Shown here in pieces: positions 58,561-64,000 of a stretch of DNA of 64,000 nucleotides (position 1 is its first letter; every line of letters begins with the position of its first letter). The notes beneath the pieces are model-generated. The model did not search any database and was not told the origin of the DNA. It worked only from the letters and a program-made list of their open reading frames with translations. Position numbers and translations under genes: made by a program. This DNA comes from JBFHFS01 sp041583495 (lineage in GTDB: Bacteria > Bacteroidota > Bacteroidia > Bacteroidales > Marinilabiliaceae). Location: contig JBFHFS010000029.1 in the NCBI GenBank assembly GCA_041583495.1, positions 1 to 64,000 of the forward strand, written 5' to 3'.

Positions 58561-59291
58561 TTAACATGAAAGGCCTTCAGGAATTTAGTAATGCCCCATT
58601 GAAGCGCGCAGCCCTTCAACTCCGGGAAACATTTGGAGCCACCGGGGGGTATATTAAAAGCAAGATTTTTGTTTTAATGGTAGGAACACTTTTCATCGCT
58701 CTACCGCTTCTTATCCGGTTGGTGATTTGGCATCTGCCCCTCACAGAAGATGCTTTCACAAAGGATAACAACGAAATGGTGGTGGCAGCTCAGAAGAAAA
58801 TCAAAAAAGAGATCACTCTCCTTGACAAAAAACTGTTGTCGAAAAAGCCCAAATCAAACTATCTGGTTATTAATAGTACCTCTAACGAATTCAAATTATA
58901 CAAGGGCGATAAACTCGTTAAATCCGACAAATGCTCCACCGGCAGCTATATCCTGCTGAAAAACGGAGAAAATGAACAATGGATGTTTAAAACCCCAAAA
59001 GGGGAATTCCGGATACAAGGCAAAACCACATCCCCTGTTTGGAAAAAACCCGACTGGGCCTTTGTGGAAGAGGGAAAACCGGTGCCATCGTCGAACCACA
59101 GTTCCCGCTTCGAATATGGCGTTTTAGGCGATTATGCACTAAGTCTGGGACACGGCTATCTTATCCATGGCACCCTTTATCAACGCTTCCTGGGCCTCCC
59201 CGTTACCCATGGGTGCATACGGCTCAACGATGAAAATCTGGAACTGGTTTACCACTCTCTTCAGGTAGGTTCTAAAGTCTATATATTTTAA
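58557..59291 (+). CDS. Second L,D-transpeptidase (YkuD)
   Basis: This 244-residue protein has one membrane segment at about 33-62 (IFVLMVGTLFIALPLLIRLV). The YkuD domain spans about 98-244 with KSNYLVINSTSNEFKLYKGD, TPKGEFRIQGKT, GYLIHGTLYQRFLGLPVTHG and the catalytic Cys in HGCIRL. Its start codon overlaps the previous gene's stop by 4 bp, so both enzymes are made together. ATG 58566 is an alternative start. It is shorter than the first copy because it lacks the helical region. The two enzymes may differ in substrate (cross-linking versus protein anchoring). Confidence 0.9.
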   Translation: MINMKGLQEFSNAPLKRAALQLRETFGATGGYIKSKIFVLMVGTLFIALPLLIRLVIWHLPLTEDAFTKDNNEMVVAAQKKIKKEITLLDKKLLSKKPKSNYLVINSTSNEFKLYKGDKLVKSDKCSTGSYILLKNGENEQWMFKTPKGEFRIQGKTTSPVWKKPDWAFVEEGKPVPSSNHSSRFEYGVLGDYALSLGHGYLIHGTLYQRFLGLPVTHGCIRLNDENLELVYHSLQVGSKVYIF

Positions 59292-59299
59292 ATATTCCC

Positions 59300-60094
59300 A
59301 TGATGAATTTCGTTAAATCACTATACCGGCAAAATTGGAAGATTAAATTACTATACCTTTCATTGGCCATCCTGTTTCTGTTTTTTGTTAGCCTGGCTAT
59401 TGCTCCGGCACTAAAAATGAGGGAGTTCAAAAGCCTGGTAAATTCCGATTCCCTTTTTATTCAGAGATATGATCCGGTGTTTAATCATCCGGAGATGAGC
59501 CCCCTTGTAAAGGAAAAGGCATTTAAGGAGGCACTGTTAAAACTGGCTGAGCATGACTCCATTCAGATGGTCCTGGATGGATCCGACAGCACGGTGAATC
59601 TGTATTTAAAGGGGGTAAGGATCCACCAGGTGCCTATTGAGGCCCTGAAAAAAGACAAACTATTCAAACACATGCCTTTGAATCAAAAGGTTATGTTGTT
59701 TTCCCAACCCTTGTCGGTACAGTCACAAACGGCAACCATCGAGAAGGAACCTGTTGTGGTGAGGTACGCCCCTAAAAATGAGCAGGAAGCTCCTCTGACT
59801 GCGTGGCAGCCGGATACCTTAATCCAGAATCCGGCTTTTGTTTGCTTTTCGATGGACCATGGGATACAGATAATACTCGAACAGACAAACAACCTCACCT
59901 TACAGGATAAATGGCAAAAGTTTAAATTCCATACCCAACTCAAATGGATTCATACTAACCGGGCCATATTCAATTTTGTCAGGTTAAAAAAACAGGAATA
60001 CCATCCTGTCATAACCATCAAAATACCCGTCGACGATTTACAGGCCATATACCGGGCTCTTCCCAATGAAGCCTTTATGGTCATCAATATTTAG
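59300..60094 (+). CDS. Membrane-anchored hypothetical protein of the YkuD operon
   Basis: This 264-residue protein has one N-terminal membrane helix at about 17-40 (LLYLSLAILFLFFVSLAIAP). A soluble extracytoplasmic part of about 220 residues is rich in short strands (DSTVNLYLKGVRIHQVPIEAL and FVCFSMDHGIQIILEQTNN as landmarks, split: LYLKGVRIHQVPI and IQIILEQTNNLTL). I do not recognise a family. It starts 8 nt after the second YkuD gene, so it is probably a periplasmic partner of the transpeptidases. An ATG at 59303 is equally possible. Confidence 0.8.
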   Translation: MMNFVKSLYRQNWKIKLLYLSLAILFLFFVSLAIAPALKMREFKSLVNSDSLFIQRYDPVFNHPEMSPLVKEKAFKEALLKLAEHDSIQMVLDGSDSTVNLYLKGVRIHQVPIEALKKDKLFKHMPLNQKVMLFSQPLSVQSQTATIEKEPVVVRYAPKNEQEAPLTAWQPDTLIQNPAFVCFSMDHGIQIILEQTNNLTLQDKWQKFKFHTQLKWIHTNRAIFNFVRLKKQEYHPVITIKIPVDDLQAIYRALPNEAFMVINI

Positions 60095-60344
60095 ACCTCA
60101 GTGAAGGTGTGGTGAAGGGAAATTTATACACTCCTGCCAAAAAAAACCGTTATCAATAATTTGGGTATGGGAGAACCCCCTTTTCAACCAAAAAAAATTG
60201 ATTCTTTAAACAAAATGACCGATTTTGAATGGTGATTGGTTTCCGACCCGAACCCTTCTTTATTGAATGGTGGCGGCCGTAACCTTATGTTATACCTCTC
60301 ATCCACCACGGAAAGTCATTGCAGGGCCTTAACCTAAGGGTGAA

Positions 60345-60854
60345 ATGGGAAAAAATCTTAAAAAACTCAACATGACTGTCTCGTACACCTCAATTGGCAC
60401 CATCCATACCCCTTTCAGAAAAATAGAGGGGATGCCTATCCAATCCATTGGTTCGAAGGGCACTAAGGGCACTGTCGAATTGAAAAAAGAATATGTGGAG
60501 GCTTTAATGGATCTTGAAAAATTTTCCCATATCTACCTCATTTTCCACCTCCACAAATCCCAGGGTTTTGATTTACAGGTTATTCCCTTTCTGGATGATA
60601 AGCCACACGGACTGTTCGCCACCCGGGCACCCCGAAGACCAAACCCGATAGGGATTTCCGTGGTCAAACTTATAAGCATAAAGGATAATATACTCGAAAT
60701 TGAAAACGTTGATATGCTTGACGGAACCCCTCTTTTAGATATAAAACCCTATATCTCTCAATTTGATATTCATCACATTGAAAAAAACGGGTGGATCAAC
60801 AATAAAACGGGCTATCCAAACGAAACGACCTCCGACGATAGATTTAACTGTTAA
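60345..60854 (+). CDS. trmO: tRNA (N6-threonylcarbamoyl-A37) methyltransferase TrmO
   Basis: This 169-residue TrmO/TsaA (VirR-like) protein methylates t6A37 in certain tRNAs from S-adenosylmethionine. It shows VSYTSIGTIHTPFRKIEGMP, FSHIYLIFHLHKSQG, FATRAPRRPNPIGISVVKLI and DMLDGTPLLDIKPYISQFD, the family signatures. Length is close to the usual 160-170 for the short form. Starts at 60345 or at the ATG 60372 both precede the core. It is a single gene between the YkuD operon and the broken GNAT. Confidence 0.92.
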   Translation: MGKNLKKLNMTVSYTSIGTIHTPFRKIEGMPIQSIGSKGTKGTVELKKEYVEALMDLEKFSHIYLIFHLHKSQGFDLQVIPFLDDKPHGLFATRAPRRPNPIGISVVKLISIKDNILEIENVDMLDGTPLLDIKPYISQFDIHHIEKNGWINNKTGYPNETTSDDRFNC

Positions 60855-60983
60855 GCTTCCTGGTTTTGATGGCCGGCATAGGATAGTCTATCCAGAGGAG
60901 ATAATAACGACCTTCTAATAATCTGTATTCAGCTTATACTTTTTCGACAGACGCCCTGAGAGGCAGCAAGTTATTACAGAAAT

Positions 60984-61303
60984 TCATTTTCCTAAAACAG
61001 CTCGCCAATCTTGTCTCAGGAGGGCCCAAAGGGCAACATCCTCATATTGTCCCCACTTCCGCACCCGCTGACGTAACAGTCCTTCCTGCCGGAAGCCATT
61101 CTTCTCAAGGACTCGCCCTGTAGCGGGATTTCGCAACATGTGATCAGTATAGAGACGATTGAGGCTGAGCACCTCAAACCCGTACCGGACGATGACTTGA
61201 ACCACTTCACTCATATATCCGGGTCCTCAGGCTCTTTTATCCAGCCAGAAACGCAACTGCCCTTGCGAATGCTCATTATCGAAATCGCGCAGTTTTATTT
61301 TTG
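60984..61303 (-). pseudogene. GNAT acetyltransferase remnant with in-frame TGA
   Basis: A minus-strand frame reads DFDNEHSQGQLRFWLDKRA, stop TGA, GPGYMSEVVQVIVRYGFEVLSLNRLY, RNPATGRVLEKNGF and EDVALWALLRQDW (landmarks split for length). This is the C-terminal two-thirds of a RimJ/RimL-type GNAT, including the acetyl-CoA region. The normal sequence at the stop would be W (TGG), so a single TGG to TGA change is likely. The 5' third of the gene is missing; the homology starts where the sialidase gene ends at 61304. The downstream piece has an ATG at 61214 and could still give a 76-residue fragment. Confidence 0.75.
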
Positions 61304-62935
61304 TTATTTTCGTATAATATCAGAAACAGGAATGCTCTGGAAATAAAGCTCTTTTTCTCCTTCGTAAAGAATACCAACCGTATTTTCATCCACCATCGTC
61401 ATGCAGGAATAGCCATAACCTCCGGCTTCATTCAATTCCAGCTGGCAGGCTTCAGGCCAGGTCAACCCCTCATCCAAACTCGCCTTTATGGTCATGTTGG
61501 TTCGTTGGTGCTTGTTATTGGGATTGGAAAAGAACAATACATTCTGCGTTTTACCCTCTATCCTTATGGGTGCGCTGATTAAACCGGCCATACAGTTGGG
61601 TTCGGGCAGTGCATGGTTGGAGGTGGGGTGTACCTGCCAGGTCTTGCCCAGGTTCCTGGTCACGGCCACCGCCCTTCCTTTGGTTTCCGATTTATCTGTG
61701 CGGTTTCGGTCGTCGCGCATGTTCAGCATTAAAGTGCCATCGCTCAAAGTAGCTACCTGAGCCTCGGTTGTGTTGGATTTGGCACCTGTGCCTATTGTCC
61801 AGGTTTGGCCCTGGTCCTTGCTGTAAATGATGGTGGAATGAGAAGAATATTGTCCGCCATCGAGGGCTTTTTCGCCAATATCGGCTTTAAACTGTGCCGG
61901 AAAGACCAGCGTACCATCGTCCAGGCTAATACCTCGTCCAGGCCCTTGCAGCAACAGTTGCCAGGCCGGATCTTTAATTTGGCTGGTAATGTTAATTGGC
62001 TCAGACCAGGTAAGACCGTCATCGGTGCTTTTGGCCAGCAGGAACTGGCCGGTTTCAGCAGGTTTCATTCCTGGTTGTGATGCCCACCAGGTCATCTTGT
62101 CGCGGTCAAATCCGTGCATCCACAATGCTGCGACCCAAATGGTACCGGTGTTGCGATCGTACAAAACTGCCGGATCACCTACCCCATTCAGATGTTGGGG
62201 TAAACCGCCCCATTCACCCCGATCCATAATCACCTTCATGGGTTCCCATGTCTGGCCTCCATCGGTGCTGCGGCTCATGCCAATGTCAATATCTTCCTGC
62301 AAGTCCTTGCTGTTGTTGTAGCGGTTATCGTACACGGCTATCAGCGTACCCGCACTTGTGGTTACCAATCCAGGTATGCGATAGGTATCGCAGTTATCTT
62401 GTCCTGCAGCACGAACAACCTTTGCAGGTCGGTAGGTATAAGGATTCTCAACAACAACGGCCAACCTTTTCCCGCCGAGGGACAAAATCGCCTTTTCAAC
62501 AGCAAAACGATGGGTTAATACCGCATCTTCTTTAACCTGTAACTGAAAAATAAGCGAATGACTTCCACTTGCCAGCCTGGCTTTTCCTTCTACAACAATC
62601 TCCTGACCTGAAACAAAGCTGGTCTGGCCGAAGTCCGCTTCGAGTGTATCCTGATCGGAAGCCGCCACCCGGGAAACACCAACTGATTGTATGAAATCGG
62701 GTTGACTACCTTCTGAAAGGACTAAGGTAATCTTTTGAAGGTCATAAGTAATCCCTGGCTCAATATCCAGGTTTATTTGAAAAAGATTCGGATTCCCTCT
62801 CTCAACAAACAAAGGAATTTTGTTTTGTTGAAAAAGGGTATTCCTCACGCCTTCTAATTCCATTTGCAGCGAACCGGAACAAGCCGACAAGCCTACCGCA
62901 AATACACCAAACAAAACAAACAGGTAATTTCTCAT
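61304..62935 (-). CDS. Exo-alpha-sialidase (GH33) lipoprotein
   Basis: This 543-residue exported lipoprotein (LSAC, Cys19) has an N-terminal beta-rich domain (about 20-150). A six-bladed GH33 propeller follows, with the YRIPGL arginine motif, Asp boxes (SRSTDGGQTWEPM, AKSTDDGLTWSEP, YSKDQGQTWTIG, KASLDEGLTWPEA) and YSCMTMVDENTVGILYE near the C-terminus. It removes terminal sialic acids from glycans outside the cell or in the periplasm. ATG 62935 gives a signal peptide. It overlaps nothing, but it abuts the GNAT remnant and is preceded by a SusD-like remnant, suggesting a decayed polysaccharide utilisation locus. Confidence 0.93.
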   Translation of the reverse strand: MRNYLFVLFGVFAVGLSACSGSLQMELEGVRNTLFQQNKIPLFVERGNPNLFQINLDIEPGITYDLQKITLVLSEGSQPDFIQSVGVSRVAASDQDTLEADFGQTSFVSGQEIVVEGKARLASGSHSLIFQLQVKEDAVLTHRFAVEKAILSLGGKRLAVVVENPYTYRPAKVVRAAGQDNCDTYRIPGLVTTSAGTLIAVYDNRYNNSKDLQEDIDIGMSRSTDGGQTWEPMKVIMDRGEWGGLPQHLNGVGDPAVLYDRNTGTIWVAALWMHGFDRDKMTWWASQPGMKPAETGQFLLAKSTDDGLTWSEPINITSQIKDPAWQLLLQGPGRGISLDDGTLVFPAQFKADIGEKALDGGQYSSHSTIIYSKDQGQTWTIGTGAKSNTTEAQVATLSDGTLMLNMRDDRNRTDKSETKGRAVAVTRNLGKTWQVHPTSNHALPEPNCMAGLISAPIRIEGKTQNVLFFSNPNNKHQRTNMTIKASLDEGLTWPEACQLELNEAGGYGYSCMTMVDENTVGILYEGEKELYFQSIPVSDIIRK

Positions 62936-63030
62936 ACTATCTATATTATACAATTATCGAAAACATAAAACGCCTCAGTAGCTTTCAAACCAGACCTACT
63001 GTTATTTAAATCTATGAAAAAAATTTATCA

Positions 63031-63231
63031 TTAGCCTGGCATTTGTTCCGGTCCTGGATCTACATTCCATGTATTCACATCAACGGGCCACAGTAATTTA
63101 CATGATTCTCTTGTGCTCAATACGGCATCGCTTCCCAAATTAACTTCGGCGGAGAATAAAGCAATTTTAAAACACGCCCTTCGCATAGCCAAATATTTAT
63201 GCCCATCCCGCAGATTAGTATAATGTAACAA
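63031..63231 (-). pseudogene. C-terminal remnant of a SusD/RagB-like protein
   Basis: A minus-strand frame reads LRDGHKYLAMRRA, then ESCKLLWPVDVNTWNVDPGPEQMPG with a stop. This resembles the very end of SusD-like lipoproteins (GHR-x-x-D-x-RR ... HLLWPI-x-x-x-x-x-x-NP-x-x-x-QNPGY). Nothing SusD-like precedes it, and a plus-strand sulfatase begins only 87 nt upstream. It is probably a relic of a glycan-uptake gene that once preceded the sialidase. Assignment is tentative because the match is short. Confidence 0.4.
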
Positions 63232-63317
63232 ATAGTGGTTTTCTTAGAGTTTTTGAATGATAGTTAAGAGAAATAAAAGAATCTTTTGGGGTAACTTTAC
63301 ATTCTGATTTTAAGCTT

Positions 63318-64000
63318 ATGAAAAATAATAGATTTACATTATCCCTGCTTCTTATAGGGACATTCAGTTTGTTCCTTTTCCAAAATATCCAGGCAAAAAA
63401 AACAAACCAGAAAAACCAACCCAACATCATCCTCATTTTTACAGATGATCTGGGATATGGCGATTTAGGCGTGTTGTTTCAAAATAAACTGGCACTGGAA
63501 AATAAGAAAAATCAGCCCTGGGCAATGACTCCAAATCTTGATTTATTGGCCAATCAAGGGGTCCAGCTTCGCCAACAATATTGTGCAGCTCCGGTTTGTG
63601 CGCCTTCGCGTGGCTCGCTCCTTACGGGGCTTAGTCAGGGGCATGCGAATGTTCGCGACAACCAGTTTGACAAAGCATTGGCCGACAATCACACACTGGC
63701 GACGGTCTTAAAATCGGCGGGTTATCGTACCGCGGCTTTTGGTAAATGGGGCGTTCAGGGAAAAACGGATAATCCACCCAACTGGCCGGCGCATCCCAAT
63801 AAACGGGGGTTTGATTATTATTATGGTTATATAAGACATAAAGACGGACATGAGCATTATCCCAAAGAGGGAATTCATGATGGACCCAAAGAGGTTTACG
63901 AAAATTACACCAACGTTGCTGAAGGACTGGATAAATGTTATACTGCCGACTTATGGACGGCGGCGGCCAAAAAATGGATCGTTGAGCAAAAACAGGGAAA
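63318..64000 (+). CDS. S1-family sulfatase (third), truncated by the window end
   Basis: The 5' part (227 codons) of an exported sulfatase has a signal peptide of about 1-26, FTDDLGYGDLGVL with the metal Asp pair, and the formylglycine site CAPSR (Cys94 to Arg98) in APVCAPSRGSLLTGL, then FGKWGVQGKTDNPP and NKRGFDYYYGYI. The frame is open to the window end. It is plus-strand and divergent from the sialidase. Together with the sialidase it suggests use of sulfated, sialylated host or algal glycans. It is the third S1 sulfatase in the window; its sequence around CAPSR differs from the other two. Confidence 0.92.
   Translation, partial: MKNNRFTLSLLLIGTFSLFLFQNIQAKKTNQKNQPNIILIFTDDLGYGDLGVLFQNKLALENKKNQPWAMTPNLDLLANQGVQLRQQYCAAPVCAPSRGSLLTGLSQGHANVRDNQFDKALADNHTLATVLKSAGYRTAAFGKWGVQGKTDNPPNWPAHPNKRGFDYYYGYIRHKDGHEHYPKEGIHDGPKEVYENYTNVAEGLDKCYTADLWTAAAKKWIVEQKQG

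Noticed and set aside
63215..63436. 73-codon minus-strand frame across the sulfatase start
   Set aside because: It is the reverse of the sulfatase signal peptide region and has no independent signal.
1..64000. tRNA, rRNA, CRISPR arrays, insertion sequences, attachment sites
   Set aside because: I looked for conserved tRNA T-loops, repeat-spacer periodicity and transposase motifs and saw none; a tRNAscan or CRISPR search could still find something I missed.

Overview
The window looks like a chromosomal segment of a Bacteroidota bacterium. I would guess a marine or anaerobic member near the Marinilabiliales/Prolixibacteraceae, but that placement is inference. Support comes from a type IX secretion (T9SS) sorting domain, a BACON-domain lipoprotein, LytS/LytTR regulation, many lipoproteins with a Bacteroidota-style lipobox, formylglycine sulfatases, a SusD-like remnant and A-rich leaders with few Shine-Dalgarno sites. 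No rRNA, tRNA, CRISPR array, insertion sequence or prophage was recognised.

Layout. (1) 344-5740: a tight plus-strand cluster of a VTC-type polyphosphate polymerase domain protein, a DUF4956 membrane protein, a DUF2490 outer-membrane protein, a CotH-kinase lipoprotein and a Cthe_2159-like beta-helix lipoprotein, closed by a terminator. (2) 5953-12465: a decayed Lcl/DUF1566 gene, a Spy/CpxP-like protein, an intact double-Lcl lipoprotein, a tandemly duplicated RNA hairpin leader in front of a small 2[4Fe-4S] ferredoxin, a second CotH protein and a LytS/LytTR two-component pair. (3) 12558-20574, minus strand: a small lipoprotein, an XRE-membrane fusion regulator, a NEW3/ABC-transporter trio, two tandem SpoIIAA/STAS-like proteins and a patatin-like phospholipase. 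(4) 21106-32130: a radical SAM protein, a TfoX remnant, a GlxA-type regulator divergent from a membrane protein, a PA14-containing GH3 enzyme, two sulfatases and a PhoD-like phosphatase. (5) 32339-40836: a redox/electrophile defence island with PerR, KatG, an MDR oxidoreductase, a thioredoxin-like protein, KefF/KefC, an HxlR regulator and a VOC protein. (6) 41590-47375: a GT39-type glycosyltransferase, a 59-residue Cys protein, TetR/EthD/DsrE, phospholipase A and a ferredoxin-nitroreductase. (7) 47498-54756, minus strand: a three-gene operon with a SUMF1-like BACON lipoprotein, a T9SS-tagged small protein and an 1828-residue C10 protease-LRR-HExxH protein. (8) 55476-60094: an ECF sigma factor and a PepSY-like protein, divergent from a DUF4398-like lipoprotein, two L,D-transpeptidases and an anchored protein. 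(9) 60345 to the end: TrmO, a nonsense-broken GNAT remnant, a sialidase, a SusD-like remnant and the start of a third sulfatase.

Themes. Surface and envelope biology (CotH, VTC, L,D-transpeptidases, phospholipase A, the secreted protease) alternates with scavenging of sulfated and sialylated glycans (GH3, three sulfatases, sialidase, SusD relic) and with a peroxide/electrophile stress island. The best candidates for new biology are the VTC-DUF4956-CotH-beta-helix cluster, the duplicated structured RNA before the ferredoxin, and the double-protease LRR protein with its operon partners.
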